Assembly: GCA_002440945.1 (NCBI GenBank)
Contig: DJWG01000013.1
Location: forward strand, 1 to 53,403
Origin: Rhodobacteraceae bacterium UBA6236
Lineage (GTDB): Bacteria > Pseudomonadota > Alphaproteobacteria > Rhodobacterales > Rhodobacteraceae
DNA length: 53,403 bases
Direction: 5' to 3'
A program made the position numbers and the translations under genes. This document shows, piece by piece, positions 1 to 9,656 of this stretch (position 1 is the first letter of the stretch; each line of letters begins with the position of its first letter). Below the pieces are notes generated by a model, which saw only the letters and a list, made by a program, of their open reading frames with translations, did not search any database and had not been told where the DNA came from.

Positions 1-990
1 GGCCGCCAGGGCGACCCGGGACATTCGAAGTTCTTCCTGAGCCTCCAGGACGACCTGATGAAGATCTTCCCGGTCGACAGCATGGATTCGATGCTGTCCA
101 AGCTCGGCCTCGGCGAAGGCGAGTCCATCACCCATCCGTGGGTGACCAAGGCGATCGAACGCGCCCAGGCCAAGGTCGAGGCGCGCAACTTCGACATCCG
201 CAAGAACATCCTGAAATACGACGACGTCATGAACGACCAGCGCAAGGCGATCTTCAGCCAGCGGCTTGAGGTGATGGAATCCGACGACCTTTCGGACATC
301 GTCGGCGACATGCGCCACCAGGTGATCGAGGATCTGGTCAACGGCCACATGCCGCCCAAGACCTATTCGGACCAGTGGGAGGTGGAGGAACTGGCGACGG
401 CGCTGCGCGAACAGCTGTCGCTTGATCTGCCCGTGACCGATTGGGCCGCTGAAGAAGGCGTCGATCAGGTCGAGATCCAGAACCGGATCGCCGAAGCCTC
501 GGACCGGCAGATCGCCGAAAAGACCGAAGCCTTCGGCACGGAAACCATGCGCAACATCGAAAAGCAGCTTCTGCTGCAAGCGATCGACACCCGCTGGCGC
601 GAACATCTGGTGACGCTGGAACACCTGCGCTCGGTCGTCGGGTTCCGCGGCTATGCCCAGCGCGACCCGCTGTCGGAATACAAGACCGAAGCCTTCGCGC
701 TGTTTGAAAACATGCTGGAAGGGCTGCGCGGTGACGTGACGCAGAAGCTGTCGCAGATCCGCCCGCTGACGCAGGAAGAACAGGACGCGATGATGCGCCA
801 GTTCGCGGAACAGCAGGCCGCCCTGCAGGCGGCCGCCGCCGCGCCCGAAGCACCCGAAGCGGCGCCGGAACCGCTGGTGGCGGGCTTTGACGCCACCGAT
901 CCGGCGACCTGGGGCAACCCGGGCCGCAACGACCCCTGCCCCTGCGGTTCGGGCGAAAAGTTCAAGCACTGCCACGGCCGTCTGGTCTGA
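1..990 (+). CDS. secA: Protein translocase subunit SecA, C-terminal part
   Basis: SecA is the ATPase motor that pushes unfolded preproteins through SecYEG at the inner membrane. The reading frame is already open at base 1 and starts inside the second helicase-like domain ([18 protein letters not shown] is a hallmark SecA stretch), so roughly the first 580-600 residues lie outside the window. Next come the helical scaffold/wing region and a low-complexity Ala/Pro/Glu linker. The protein ends with the zinc-binding SecB-interaction tail, [17 protein letters not shown], whose Cys-x-Cys-x8-Cys-His ligands are all present. The C-terminus is therefore complete and looks functional. An intrinsic terminator follows within 25 bases of the stop codon, so secA ends its transcription unit. 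Confidence 0.98.
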   Translation, partial: GRQGDPGHSKFFLSLQDDLMKIFPVDSMDSMLSKLGLGEGESITHPWVTKAIERAQAKVEARNFDIRKNILKYDDVMNDQRKAIFSQRLEVMESDDLSDIVGDMRHQVIEDLVNGHMPPKTYSDQWEVEELATALREQLSLDLPVTDWAAEEGVDQVEIQNRIAEASDRQIAEKTEAFGTETMRNIEKQLLLQAIDTRWREHLVTLEHLRSVVGFRGYAQRDPLSEYKTEAFALFENMLEGLRGDVTQKLSQIRPLTQEEQDAMMRQFAEQQAALQAAAAAPEAPEAAPEPLVAGFDATDPATWGNPGRNDPCPCGSGEKFKHCHGRLV

Positions 991-1014
991 GCCCCGCTAC
1001 TGTTGCAGCAATTG

Positions 1015-1050
1015 AAACACCCGTGCGAGCGCGACTCGCGCGGGTGTTTT
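1015..1050 (+). terminator. Intrinsic terminator after secA
   Basis: A 15-base left arm (AAACACCCGTGCGAG) pairs with CTCGCGCGGGTGTTT around a 5-base loop, with a single G-U type mismatch, and the right arm runs into a short T stretch. It lies just downstream of the secA stop codon. Confidence 0.88.
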
Positions 1051-1265
1051 GCCTTTATCCCCCGCTGACGGCCTTAAAATTCATGTCGAAAATGCGGCAC
1101 AAATGCGGCGATCGGAATGGGTTCATACCCGCATCTGGCGCAAAGCCCGGATAACTAGGCCATTTGTTGCTGATCTTTCGACGACCCTGCCGCCACCCCG
1201 GCGCCACGGCGATGCCCGGTTTCTCCCATAGAAAGGCAGGGCTGTCGTGGAAAGGGATTCGGGGA

Positions 1266-2150
1266 ATGTTGCGTCGATTTGGAACCGCCGGGGTGACCTT
1301 TGCCTTGGCTTTTGGCTCGGCATACCTTCTGCAGAACGGTGGATTGAACCCGAAGCCTGTCAGGCAGGAGCCGATTTCCAACGTGACGATCACGCCCTTG
1401 ACGGCAGAGATCACGGCCGGGGATGCATCAACACCCATGGCGCTGCGGCCCATCGCGCTGCCGGAATTGCCGCGCGCCGGAACCGCCTTGCCGGAACCCG
1501 GCGCGGCACTGGCCCAACGCATCGCGGCAATCGATCCAAACTGGCGACGGCCCGAAGGGGCCTCTCTGGCGCGCTATGATGACTTTGGCCAGACCTGCCC
1601 CACCACCCGCCTGTCGCTAACGCCCACAGGTGACGGGTTGATGACGGTCCTGTTTTCCAACCCCTGCGATGCCGGAGCGCATCTGGTGATGCAGCACGAC
1701 GGCATCACGGTTGAAATGACTGCCGACACCGAAGGCCGCGCCGTCCTGTCCTTCCCCATTCTCAACCGGTCGGGCCGCATCACCCTTCAAAGCGATAGCG
1801 GCGAAACCCTGGCCTTGACGCGGGTATTCGACGGCCAATACCCCCCTCGCATCGTCATCCGTTCTGACATGGCGGGCGCGCTGTCTCTGGGCTCCGGCAC
1901 CGCTGTTGCGCTTGGCGACAAGGGCAACCCCATCGGCTGGACCGACACCTTGCAGGGTGAACCGCAGCCGATCCTGCGCGCCAAGGTAACCCCCCAAACC
2001 TGCGGCCATGACCTGACCGCCCGCGTCACCGTCACCGGCGCCACCCCACGATCCGACGACATCACCCTGTCGATGCCGGAGTGCAGCGCCATCGGCCAGT
2101 CGGTCCTTTATCCGCTGACCTCGGACGAACGCTACGCCGCCGGGAACTGA
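1266..2150 (+). CDS. Membrane-anchored or exported protein of unknown function
   Basis: I do not recognise a family. The start is taken as the ATG at 1266 because GGAAAGGG lies 9 bases upstream and because this start gives a clean N-terminus: basic MLRRFG followed by a hydrophobic segment (about residues 6-21) typical of a signal anchor or signal peptide. An upstream start at 1164 is possible but would bury that segment. The rest (about 294 residues in total) is Ala/Pro/Thr-rich near the N-terminus, then predicted beta-rich, with three to four cysteines (QTCPTT, NPCDAG, QTCGHD, MPECSA) that could form disulphides in the periplasm. It stands alone between the secA terminator and the convergent radC remnant, whose last base is only 3 bases from its stop. 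Confidence 0.7.
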   Translation: MLRRFGTAGVTFALAFGSAYLLQNGGLNPKPVRQEPISNVTITPLTAEITAGDASTPMALRPIALPELPRAGTALPEPGAALAQRIAAIDPNWRRPEGASLARYDDFGQTCPTTRLSLTPTGDGLMTVLFSNPCDAGAHLVMQHDGITVEMTADTEGRAVLSFPILNRSGRITLQSDSGETLALTRVFDGQYPPRIVIRSDMAGALSLGSGTAVALGDKGNPIGWTDTLQGEPQPILRAKVTPQTCGHDLTARVTVTGATPRSDDITLSMPECSAIGQSVLYPLTSDERYAAGN

Positions 2151-2152
2151 CA

Positions 2153-2908
2153 CTACAGATAGCCCGCACTGCGAAAGCTCACCTCCCGCGACTTGCCGAT
2201 GATCAGATGGTCATGGAGCGTGATCCCCATGACCTGGGCCGCCTCCTGGATCTGTCCCGTCACCGTGACATCCTGCTGCGACGGGGTCGGATCGCCAGAG
2301 GGATGGTTATGCACCAGGATCAGCGCCGAGGCATTCACCTCCAACGCCCGCTTGACCACCTCGCGCGGGTAGACCGGCACATGGTCCACCGTCCCGCGCG
2401 CCTGTTCCTCATCCGCGATCAGAACATTCTTGCGGTCCAGATACAGCACCCGGAACTGTTCGGTCTCGCGATGGGACATCGCTGTCCGGCAGTAATCCAG
2501 AAGCGCATCCCAGGATGACAGGACGGGGCGATGCATCACCTTCGCCCGCGCCAACCGATGCGCCGCAGCCTCGACAATCTTCAGTTCCTGCACGACGGCC
2601 TGGCCCACGCCGGATACCGCCAGCAACCGCTACACCGAGGCAGAGATCACCCGGTTGAAATCCCCGAAATGGTCGATCAGCAACCGCGCCAGCGGCTTCA
2701 CATCCTGGCGCGGCATGGCGCGGAACAGCACCAGTTCCAGAAGTTCATAATCCGGCAGCGCCGCCGCGCCGCCTTCCATGAACCGCTCCCTCAGCCGGGC
2801 GCGATGGCCTTCGACATAGGACGGCAACCGCCCTCGCGGCAAGGCAACAGGCGTCGCCTCATCGGCATCGAACAGGGGCAGCGGGGCTTCGTGAAAGGCG
2901 GTACTCAT
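2153..2908 (-). pseudogene. radC: radC-family gene interrupted by an in-frame amber codon
   Basis: RadC/YeeS-like proteins have an N-terminal helix-hairpin-helix (UPF0758) part and a C-terminal JAB/MPN-type metal-binding domain; their cellular role is unsettled. Read on the minus strand from the ATG at 2908, the first 92 codons encode the N-terminal part, ending RVISASV. A TAG codon then occurs at 2630-2632. The same frame continues without any shift as [12 protein letters not shown] and on through the MPN domain, with the metal motif [16 protein letters not shown], to the normal end SAGYL. Everything expected of a RadC is present apart from this one codon. A CAG to TAG transition would explain it. 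The downstream part could in principle be restarted from the TTG at 2626. A sequencing error cannot be excluded from sequence alone. Confidence 0.88.
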
Positions 2909-2932
2909 GCCGCCGATCTTCGGCGCGCCAGG

Positions 2933-2947
2933 TTAAGGAAGCCTTAA
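2933..2947. promoter_or_regulatory. Candidate CtrA box (TTAA-N7-TTAA)
   Basis: TTAAGGAAGCCTTAA matches the full CtrA consensus exactly: two TTAA half-sites separated by 7 bases. It lies 25 bases upstream of the radC start, in the 82-base gap between radC and the end of rfbA. CtrA is the alphaproteobacterial response regulator that in Rhodobacterales controls motility, gene transfer agent and competence/DNA-processing genes. Binding is inferred from the match only. Confidence 0.45.
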
Positions 2948-2990
2948 ACCCCGCGGCTTCTTCTTTGCCCAAATACTCATCCGACCGCAG

Positions 2991-3890
2991 TCACAGATGA
3001 CCGGCCTCGGAGTCTTCCGCGATCCGCGCCAGATACTTGCCGTATTGGGTCTTGAGGTAGGGCTTCGCCAGATCGCGCAGCTGGTCGGCGGTGATCCAGC
3101 CGTTGAAGAAGGCGATCTCCTCGGGGCAGCCGACCTTGAGGTTCTGGCGATCCTCGATGGTGCGGATGAACTCGGCCGCTTCCAGAAGGCTTTCATGGGT
3201 TCCGGTGTCCAGCCAGGCAAAGCCGCGCCCCAGCCGTTCCACCGACAACAGCCCATCGCCGTGGTAGCCGTTCAAGAGATCGGTGATCTCAAGCTCCCCC
3301 CGGGGCGAAGGCCTGATCGCCCGCGCCCGGCGCGGCGCCTCCCCGTCAAGAAAGTAGATGCCGGTCACGGCAAAGCTGCTTTTCGGCTTTTCCGGCTTCT
3401 CGACGATCGACAGGACCTTACCGTCCCGGTCGAACTCCACCACGCCATAACGCTCCGGGTCCGACACGCGATAGCCGAAGACTGTCCCGCCGCTGGTCCG
3501 CGAATCCGCCGATTTCAGCTTGTCCGACAGGCCTTCGCCAAAGAAGACGTTGTCCCCCAGCACCATGGCCGAGGGCGCGCCTTCCAGGAAATCTTCAGCC
3601 AGGATATAGGCCTGCGCCAGCCCGTCCGGCGAGGGCTGGACGATATATTCGAACCGCATCCCCCAAGCCGATCCGTCGCCCAGAAGCGCCTGGAACTGCG
3701 GCAGGTCGCGCGGGGTCGAGATGATCGCCACCTCGCGGATATGCGACAGCATCAGCGCCGACAGCGGATAGTAGATCATCGGCTTGTCATAAAGCGGCAG
3801 CATCTGTTTCGACACCGCATGGGTGATCGGGTAAAGCCGCGTACCCGATCCGCCCGCCAGAATGATGCCCTTGCGCCCGGTGGTCGTCAT
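2991..3890 (-). CDS. rfbA: Glucose-1-phosphate thymidylyltransferase
   Basis: RfbA/RmlA makes dTDP-glucose from glucose-1-phosphate and dTTP, the first step of dTDP-L-rhamnose synthesis in the cytoplasm. The nucleotidyltransferase signature GGSGTRLYP with the following SKQM lysine is at residues 13-30. The Mg-binding LGDNVFFG (Asp113) is present, as are [24 protein letters not shown] and [13 protein letters not shown]. At 299 residues it has the usual length. It is the last gene of the rfbC-rfbB-rfbD-rfbA operon and overlaps rfbD by 4 bases (ATGA), indicating translational coupling. One small oddity is the stretch ITDLLNGY, where most relatives have ITD-[LV]-N; the metal-binding Asp is kept. 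Confidence 0.96.
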   Translation of the reverse strand: MTTTGRKGIILAGGSGTRLYPITHAVSKQMLPLYDKPMIYYPLSALMLSHIREVAIISTPRDLPQFQALLGDGSAWGMRFEYIVQPSPDGLAQAYILAEDFLEGAPSAMVLGDNVFFGEGLSDKLKSADSRTSGGTVFGYRVSDPERYGVVEFDRDGKVLSIVEKPEKPKSSFAVTGIYFLDGEAPRRARAIRPSPRGELEITDLLNGYHGDGLLSVERLGRGFAWLDTGTHESLLEAAEFIRTIEDRQNLKVGCPEEIAFFNGWITADQLRDLAKPYLKTQYGKYLARIAEDSEAGHL

Positions 3891-4759
3891 GCTTTCGTCT
3901 CCAGTTCGTTCACAACGGTTTTCAGCCCCGTGCGCCAGTCGGGCTGGCCGATGCCGTAGATGTCGCGGATTTTCGTGCAGTCCAACACCGAATTGCCGGG
4001 CCGCTTCGCAGGGGTTGGATAGGCCGATGTCGGGATGCGCGTGACCACCGGCTTCTTCGGCAAGGATGAGGTCGCAAAGACCGCCTCGGCGAAATCCGCC
4101 CAGGAACAGTCCGGTTTGCCGGCGAAATGAAAGATGCCCGAGGTGCCGCGGCCTTCAGCGAAGGTCAGGCCCATCGACACAAGCGCCCGCGCGATTTCAT
4201 GCGCGGGGGTGGGTCCACCGCGCTGGTCGTCGACCACGCTCAGCGCGTCGCGTTCGGCGCCCAGCCGCAGCATGGTTTTCACGAAATTCTTGCCATGCGC
4301 CGAAAAGACCCAAGCGGTGCGCAGGATCACATGCGGGCCACCGGCCGCCGTCACCTGGCGTTCGCCGTCAAGCTTCGTCGCGCCATAAATACCCAGAGGC
4401 GCCACCGGATCATCCTCGCGCCACGGCCGGGCGCCTGATCCATCGAAGACATAATCGGTCGAGACATGCAGGAACGGCAGGCCCCGTGCCGCAGCCGCCC
4501 GCGCCATGGCGCCCGGCGCATCGCCGTTGACGGCTTGCGCCGTGTCGCGGTCGGTTTCAGCGGCGTCCACGGCCGTATAGGCGGCGGCGTTGATGATGAA
4601 ATCGGCATCCGTCGCCGCAACGATGGCAGCACAGGCGGCGGGATCGGTCAGGTCGGCGCTCTCGCGGCCCAGCTGTTCCAGCGTCAGCCCGACCAGTGGC
4701 GCCGCGCGGCCAAGCTCGATGGCCACCTGCCCCGTGGTGCCGAAAACCAGCGCCTTCAT
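3887..4759 (-). CDS. rfbD: dTDP-4-dehydrorhamnose reductase
   Basis: RfbD/RmlD performs the final NAD(P)H-dependent reduction giving dTDP-L-rhamnose. It is a short-chain dehydrogenase/reductase of the extended type. The nucleotide-binding motif FGTTGQV is at residues 6-12, the catalytic Thr101-Asp102-Tyr103 in STDYVFDG, and the Tyr125/Lys129 pair in YGATK. A C-terminal rhamnose-pathway motif, [14 protein letters not shown], is typical of RmlD. At 290 residues it is normal in size. It overlaps rfbB upstream and rfbA downstream by 4 bases each. Confidence 0.96.
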   Translation of the reverse strand: MKALVFGTTGQVAIELGRAAPLVGLTLEQLGRESADLTDPAACAAIVAATDADFIINAAAYTAVDAAETDRDTAQAVNGDAPGAMARAAAARGLPFLHVSTDYVFDGSGARPWREDDPVAPLGIYGATKLDGERQVTAAGGPHVILRTAWVFSAHGKNFVKTMLRLGAERDALSVVDDQRGGPTPAHEIARALVSMGLTFAEGRGTSGIFHFAGKPDCSWADFAEAVFATSSLPKKPVVTRIPTSAYPTPAKRPGNSVLDCTKIRDIYGIGQPDWRTGLKTVVNELETKA

Positions 4760-5793
4760 GCAGTGCCCAGCCGCTTGCCCACGCCGTCACGATCCTGCAA
4801 CGCGCGCCACCAGTCTTCGTGCGAAAGGAACCAGTCGATGGTCTGCTCCAGCCCCTGATCCAGCGTCACCGAAGGCCGCCAGCCCAGTTCCTCGCGGATG
4901 CGGGACGGGTCGATGGCGTAGCGCTGGTCATGGCCGGGGCGGTCGGTGACATGCGTGATCTGTTCGGCGTAGGGCTTGTTCCCCGGCCGTTTGGCATCGA
5001 GGATCGCGCAGATCTTCCGCACCAGTTCCAGGTTCGTCGCCTCGTTCTCACCGCCGATGTTGTAGCTGCGGCCCAAGCGGCCCTTCTGCACCACCGTCAA
5101 CAGCGCATCGGCATGATCCTCGACAAACAGCCAGTCGCGGATGTTGTCACCCTGGCCGTAGATCGGGATCGGCGCCCCCGCCAGCGCCTTCAGGATCACC
5201 ACCGGGATCAGCTTTTCCGGGAAGTGATAGGGCCCGTAGTTGTTCGAGCAGTTGGTCAGCACCACCGGCAGGCCGTAGGTTTCATGCCAGGCGCGCACCA
5301 GATGGTCAGACGCGGCCTTCGATGCCGAATAAGGGCTTCGCGGGTCATAGGGGGTGTCTTCGGTGAACTTTCCGGTCGGGCCAAGGCTGCCAAACACCTC
5401 ATCGGTCGAGATGTGGTGGAAGCGGAACCCGTCGGGTTTGCCCTTCGCAGTCCACCAGGCGCGGGCGGCTTCCAGCAGGATGTAGGTGCCGTTGATGTTC
5501 GTCTCGATGAAGGCCGCCGGACCGTCGATCGACCGGTCGACGTGGCTTTCGGCCGCCAGATGCATGATCGCATCCGGCTGGTGCCGCGCAAGGATGTCGT
5601 CCACGCGGGCACGGTCGCAGATATCGGCCTGTTCGAAGGCGTAAAGCGGGCTGTCCGAGACTTCGGCGACGTTCGACAGGCTGCCCGCATAGGTCAGCTT
5701 GTCCAGATTGACGACCGCCAGGCCCTGCCGGACCGCGCGCCGCACGACCGCAGAGCCGATGAAGCCTGCGCCACCTGTTACCAGAATTTTCAT
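4756..5793 (-). CDS. rfbB: dTDP-glucose 4,6-dehydratase
   Basis: RfbB/RmlB converts dTDP-glucose to dTDP-4-keto-6-deoxyglucose using bound NAD. The Rossmann motif TGGAGFIGS begins near residue 6. The SDR catalytic residues are in HISTDEVFG (Thr130, Asp131, Glu132) and YSASK (Tyr155, Lys159), and AESHVDRSI is the usual family stretch. I start at the ATG at 5793 (MKILVTGG) rather than the TTG two codons earlier: it gives the standard N-terminus and leaves 2 bases after the rfbC stop. The length is 345 residues. Confidence 0.96.
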   Translation of the reverse strand: MKILVTGGAGFIGSAVVRRAVRQGLAVVNLDKLTYAGSLSNVAEVSDSPLYAFEQADICDRARVDDILARHQPDAIMHLAAESHVDRSIDGPAAFIETNINGTYILLEAARAWWTAKGKPDGFRFHHISTDEVFGSLGPTGKFTEDTPYDPRSPYSASKAASDHLVRAWHETYGLPVVLTNCSNNYGPYHFPEKLIPVVILKALAGAPIPIYGQGDNIRDWLFVEDHADALLTVVQKGRLGRSYNIGGENEATNLELVRKICAILDAKRPGNKPYAEQITHVTDRPGHDQRYAIDPSRIREELGWRPSVTLDQGLEQTIDWFLSHEDWWRALQDRDGVGKRLGTA

Positions 5794-5795
5794 GA

Positions 5796-6359
5796 TCAAC
5801 TGCCGTAAACGAAGGGTGTGGCGAAATTTTGAAACAGCGGCGCACCTTTGTCCTTGTCGGACAGGATGGCCGAGGACGGGTCGATCCCCCAGTCGATGCC
5901 GATGTCCGGGTCATCGAACCGCACCGCGCCGTCGCATTCGGGCGCATAGACATCCGAGCATTTGTAAAGGATCTCGGTGTCGGGTTCGCGGGTGACAAAA
6001 CCGTGCAGGAACCCCGCCGGGATCAGCAGTTGCTTGCCGTTTTCCGCCGAAAGTTCGGCCCCGAACCATTTGCCGTAAGTAGGCGAGCCCTTGCGGACGT
6101 CAACGGCCACGTCGAAGACCGAACCGCTTCCACAGCGCACAAGCTTCGTCTGGGCATGGGGCGGCCGCTGGTAGTGCAACCCGCGCACGGTGCCTACGTC
6201 GCGGGAATAGGAATGGTTGTCCTGCACGAAGGGCGTGGTGATGCCGTTCGCGGCGTAGGTCTGCGCATTCCAGACCTCGCTGAACCAGCCGCGGGCATCG
6301 CCGAAACGGCGCGGGGTCAGGATCAGTACACCGGAGAGAGGGGTTTGTTCGATCTGCAT
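5796..6359 (-). CDS. rfbC: dTDP-4-dehydrorhamnose 3,5-epimerase
   Basis: RfbC/RmlC is the cupin-fold epimerase acting between RfbB and RfbD. The family signature VRGLHYQ carries the catalytic His62, and the C-terminal half has the expected GFLHGF and [12 protein letters not shown] segments. The start is placed at the ATG at 6359 (MQIEQTPL) because AGAAGGG lies 5 bases upstream and this yields 187 residues, the normal size; a start ten codons earlier lacks such support. As the first gene of the four-gene operon it carries the promoter side, in the 90-base gap after recQ. The finished dTDP-rhamnose probably feeds the polysaccharide glycosyltransferases further right. Confidence 0.95.
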   Translation of the reverse strand: MQIEQTPLSGVLILTPRRFGDARGWFSEVWNAQTYAANGITTPFVQDNHSYSRDVGTVRGLHYQRPPHAQTKLVRCGSGSVFDVAVDVRKGSPTYGKWFGAELSAENGKQLLIPAGFLHGFVTREPDTEILYKCSDVYAPECDGAVRFDDPDIGIDWGIDPSSAILSDKDKGAPLFQNFATPFVYGS

Positions 6360-6449
6360 CGCGGCCCTTCTGGGATAATCAGTCGGCAAGATCCTAGCCT
6401 TTTGGCGACTTGGGGAAAAGGGCCGGAAAGCCGCGCCGCAGCATCCTGC

Positions 6450-8492
6450 CTATCCTGCGGCAAGAATGTCCATGAAGGCGGCGCCGAAGCGTTCAGCCCG
6501 CGCCGGGTCCAGATAGCGGGCCAACTGGTCACGCGACCGGGGCCGGGCCTCGGCGATGCGGCGCAAGGCCGGGGGATCGACGGTCAGGTATTTGCCGGTG
6601 CCATCCGCCCCGCGGCTAAGCTGTGCCTGCGTCTCCATCAGACGGTCGAACAATTCGCCTTCGGGCCGCCCCGCCAGCTTGCGCCGCGCCGGGTGGCTGT
6701 CGTCGGGCGATGCGCCGGTGATGACCTCAAGGAAGATCGCGCCATAGCTTTCCAGCTTTTTCGCGCCCACGCCGCTGATATGGGCCATCTCGTCCAGGGT
6801 CGATGGCCGCGTTTCGGCCATCTCGATCAGCGTCCGGTCGGTGAAGATCACATAGGCCGGCACCCGCGCGGCCTCGGCCAGCGCGCGACGCCGCGCCTTC
6901 AGCGCCGACAGAAGCGGCGCGTCTTCATCGGCCACCAGCGCCCGGACGACCGGCGCGGTGCGGGCGCGCTGGATCGTGTCGCGGCGGAGTGTGATCGAAG
7001 CCTCGCCCCGCAGGATCGGGCGCGCGGCTTCAGTCATGCGGAAGGCGCCGTGGCGTTCGAAATCCGGGCGGATCAGGTCATGCCCCATCATCTGCCGAAA
7101 GACCGCCGCCCAGGCCGCCTTGCCCAGATCGCGGCCCGCGCCAAAGGTTGGCAAGGCGTCATGGCCGCGCTGGCGGATCTTGTCGGTTGCCACCCCCATC
7201 AGGATGTCTGTCAGATGCCCGGCGCCAAAGCTTTCGCCCGTGCGCAGGATCGCCGACAGCGCCTTCCTGACCGCCTCGGTCCCGTCAAAAAGATCGGGCG
7301 GCGTGTCGCACAGATCGCAGTTCCCGCAAGGCTCAGCCGCCTCGCCGAAATACGACAGCAGGCGCTGGCGACGGCAGGCGGTGGCTTCGGCCAGACCCAG
7401 AAGCGCGTTCAGACGCGCATGATCGGCGGCCTTGCGGTCGGGTGGGGCCAGACCTTCGTCGATCTGGGTGCGGCGCAGACGAATGTCATCGGGGCCATAA
7501 AGCGTCAGCGTGTCGGCGGGCGCGCCATCGCGACCGGCGCGGCCGATTTCCTGATAATAGCCTTCTATCGACTTCGGCAGGTCGGCATGCGCCACCCAGC
7601 GGATATCGGGCTTGTCGATCCCCATGCCGAAGGCGATGGTCGCCACCACGATCAGCCCGTCATCCTGCTGAAACCGGGTTTCCACCTGTCGGCGGTCATC
7701 CGGGTCCATCCCGCCGTGGTAGTGGCAGGCGGCATGGCCCGCCTCGCCCAGCGCCTGAGCCAGCGTTTCGGTCTTGGCGCGGGTGGCGCAATAGACGATC
7801 CCCGATTGCCCCCGCCGCACGCCGGCGAAGTCAAGGATCTGGCGCCGGGGCTGGTCCTTCACGGTGAAGGCCAGGTGGATGTTCGGCCGGTCAAACCCGC
7901 GCAGGAAGGTCTTGGGCGCCTCGCCGTCAAACAGCCGCGTGACGATCTCGGCGCGGGTTTCTTCGTCCGCCGTCGCGGTGAAGGCGGCCAGGGGCACAGC
8001 AAGCGCGCGGCGCAGATCGCCGATGCGCAGGTAATCGGGGCGGAAGTCATGGCCCCACTGGCTGACGCAATGCGCCTCGTCCACGGCAATCAACCGGGTG
8101 CCGATGCGCCGTAAAAGCGACAGCGTCGCGCCGGATGCCAGACGTTCCGGCGCCATGTAAAGCAGCTTGATCGCCCCTTCATCGAGCGCCGCGAAGATTT
8201 CTTCGTTCTCGTCTTCGGTATTGGCCGAGGTCAGCGCCGCCGCGCCCACGCCCGCCTCGCGCAGGCCGCGCACCTGATCGCGCATGAGCGCAATCAGGGG
8301 CGAGATCACCACCGTCACCCCATCGCCCATCAACGCCGGAAGCTGGAAACACAGCGACTTGCCCCCGCCCGTCGGCATGATCGCCAGCACGTTTTCGCCC
8401 GACGCGACCGCCGCGACGATTTCCGCCTGTCCGGGACGGAAGCCCGGGAATCCGTAGACGGAGGAGAGAATCTCCTCGGCGCGCCGCATCAT
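6450..8492 (-). CDS. recQ: ATP-dependent DNA helicase RecQ
   Basis: RecQ is a 3'-5' superfamily 2 helicase in recombination and replication-fork repair. Walker A MPTGGGKSLCFQ (Lys45), the DEAH box with the RecQ-specific aromatic loop DEAHCVSQWGHDFRP (138-152), and the arginine-finger motif QEIGRAGRDG are all present. The RQC zinc-binding cysteines are in CRRQRLLSY...CGNCDLCD. The C-terminus contains an HRDC domain (FTDRTLIEMAETRPST...) and a second HRDC-like segment at the end (YLTVDPPALRRIAEARP). At 680 residues it is typical of alphaproteobacterial RecQ. It lies downstream of yggT on the same strand with a gap of about 70 bases that contains a GC hairpin without a T-run. Confidence 0.96.
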   Translation of the reverse strand: MMRRAEEILSSVYGFPGFRPGQAEIVAAVASGENVLAIMPTGGGKSLCFQLPALMGDGVTVVISPLIALMRDQVRGLREAGVGAAALTSANTEDENEEIFAALDEGAIKLLYMAPERLASGATLSLLRRIGTRLIAVDEAHCVSQWGHDFRPDYLRIGDLRRALAVPLAAFTATADEETRAEIVTRLFDGEAPKTFLRGFDRPNIHLAFTVKDQPRRQILDFAGVRRGQSGIVYCATRAKTETLAQALGEAGHAACHYHGGMDPDDRRQVETRFQQDDGLIVVATIAFGMGIDKPDIRWVAHADLPKSIEGYYQEIGRAGRDGAPADTLTLYGPDDIRLRRTQIDEGLAPPDRKAADHARLNALLGLAEATACRRQRLLSYFGEAAEPCGNCDLCDTPPDLFDGTEAVRKALSAILRTGESFGAGHLTDILMGVATDKIRQRGHDALPTFGAGRDLGKAAWAAVFRQMMGHDLIRPDFERHGAFRMTEAARPILRGEASITLRRDTIQRARTAPVVRALVADEDAPLLSALKARRRALAEAARVPAYVIFTDRTLIEMAETRPSTLDEMAHISGVGAKKLESYGAIFLEVITGASPDDSHPARRKLAGRPEGELFDRLMETQAQLSRGADGTGKYLTVDPPALRRIAEARPRSRDQLARYLDPARAERFGAAFMDILAAG

Positions 8493-8564
8493 GGGGGATT
8501 GTCCGCTGCTCTGTTCGTTTCGCCCGTTTTTTCACGGGCGGGTCAGCAGATCAATAGGTGGGGT

Positions 8565-8858
8565 TCAGTAACCGTAGAACCAGCCCTGGTTGTTGATCAG
8601 CACGCGCTGCAGGATGATGATGGCGATGAACACCGCCATCGGCGCCAGATCAAGCCCCGGGGTTGCGGGCAGGATGCGGCGGAAGGGGGCATAGATCGGC
8701 TCAAGCAGGCGGCTCAGCCCGTACCAGACCTGCGCGATCTGCGGCTGGCGCAGGTTCAGCACCTGGAAGTTGATCAGCCAGGACATGATGATCTGCACGA
8801 TCATCACGAACCACAGCACGTCAAGGATCAGCATCAGGGCGTCGAAAAGCGACTGCAT
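8565..8858 (-). CDS. YggT family small membrane protein
   Basis: YggT (DUF/PF02325) proteins are short inner-membrane proteins; a role in membrane or divisome physiology has been suggested but the biochemistry is not known. The protein has two hydrophobic segments (FDALMLILDVLWFVMIVQII and APMAVFIAIIILQRVL) flanking the conserved amphipathic loop WYGLSRLLEPIYAPFRRILP, which is the family fingerprint. I chose the ATG at 8858 because GGAG lies about 8 bases upstream and the resulting 97 residues match the family size; a start ten codons earlier adds a charged stretch. Confidence 0.9.
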   Translation of the reverse strand: MQSLFDALMLILDVLWFVMIVQIIMSWLINFQVLNLRQPQIAQVWYGLSRLLEPIYAPFRRILPATPGLDLAPMAVFIAIIILQRVLINNQGWFYGY

Positions 8859-9001
8859 CGGGGACTCCGGGTGGCGTTTGCGCTTCACCTAAGCGCAAGC
8901 AGGGCGCGGATCAATGGCGGAAGGGGACGCCGCGTTGCCTGTTGACCAATGCAGGGCGCCAGACTAGCCCCGAAACCGACGCCCGGACGGAGATTTGCCC
9001 G

Positions 9002-9544
9002 ATGTATCCCTTTTTTCGCTTGGCGAAGGTGGTTTTGCAGCACCGCAACGCCCCGCCCCTGCCGCTTCTGGGAACGCATGTGTCCCATCACATCTGCTGG
9101 CCCTGGGACATCGACCCCTGGATGGAGCTCAACAACGGCCGCACGCTGACGCTGTTCGACATGGGGCGCATCCCGATGGCGATGCGGACCGGCCTGACCG
9201 ATCTGCAGAAGAAGCAGGGCTGGGGGATGGCGGTCGCCGGGGCGACGATCCGCTACCGCAGGCGGGTTCGGATGTTCGACCGGCTCGAGATGCGCAGCCG
9301 CTGCATCGGCTGGGATGCACGCTTCATCTACATGGAACAATCGCTTTGGCGTCAGGCCGAATGCACGACGCATTTCCTGATGCGGGCGGCCGTCACCTCG
9401 GGCGACCGAGGCATCGTGCCCACGGCGGAGGTTCTGGCGGCCCTCGGCCAGCCGGATCAAAGCCCCACACTGCCCGACTGGGTGCAATCCTGGATCGAAA
9501 CCGAAGCTCTGCGTCCCTGGCCGCCGGAAATGCCGGCCGGGTGA
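9002..9544 (+). CDS. Acyl-CoA thioesterase family protein (hotdog fold)
   Basis: The protein resembles the 4HBT-like thioesterase family that hydrolyses acyl-CoA thioesters in the cytoplasm. The signature is the helix-leading stretch DIDPWMELNNGRTLTLFDMGR (about residues 38-58), in which the Asn/Asp region corresponds to the conserved catalytic area of hotdog enzymes, followed by the beta-sheet core IRYRRRVRMFDRLEMRSR. The ATG at 9002 gives 180 residues, the family size. It stands alone on the plus strand, divergent from yggT. The substrate cannot be told from sequence. Confidence 0.82.
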   Translation: MYPFFRLAKVVLQHRNAPPLPLLGTHVSHHICWPWDIDPWMELNNGRTLTLFDMGRIPMAMRTGLTDLQKKQGWGMAVAGATIRYRRRVRMFDRLEMRSRCIGWDARFIYMEQSLWRQAECTTHFLMRAAVTSGDRGIVPTAEVLAALGQPDQSPTLPDWVQSWIETEALRPWPPEMPAG

Positions 9545-9656
9545 TCCTGCCCACTCGCCCTCTGCTTGCGCGAGCGGGGAAAATCGGGCTTCATCCGCTG
9601 CAACGCGGCACAAGGGACGCGGCACAGGAACGCGGCGCAGGGCCAGAGGGGCAGAC

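Noticed and set aside
5829..8114. 761-codon open frame on the plus strand
   Set aside because: It lies antisense to rfbC and recQ, which have complete family motifs; the frame is a by-product of GC-rich codon usage.
8521..8540. Terminator between yggT and recQ (CGCCCGT/ACGGGCG)
   Set aside because: The stem is 7 bases and on the transcribed minus strand no T-run follows.
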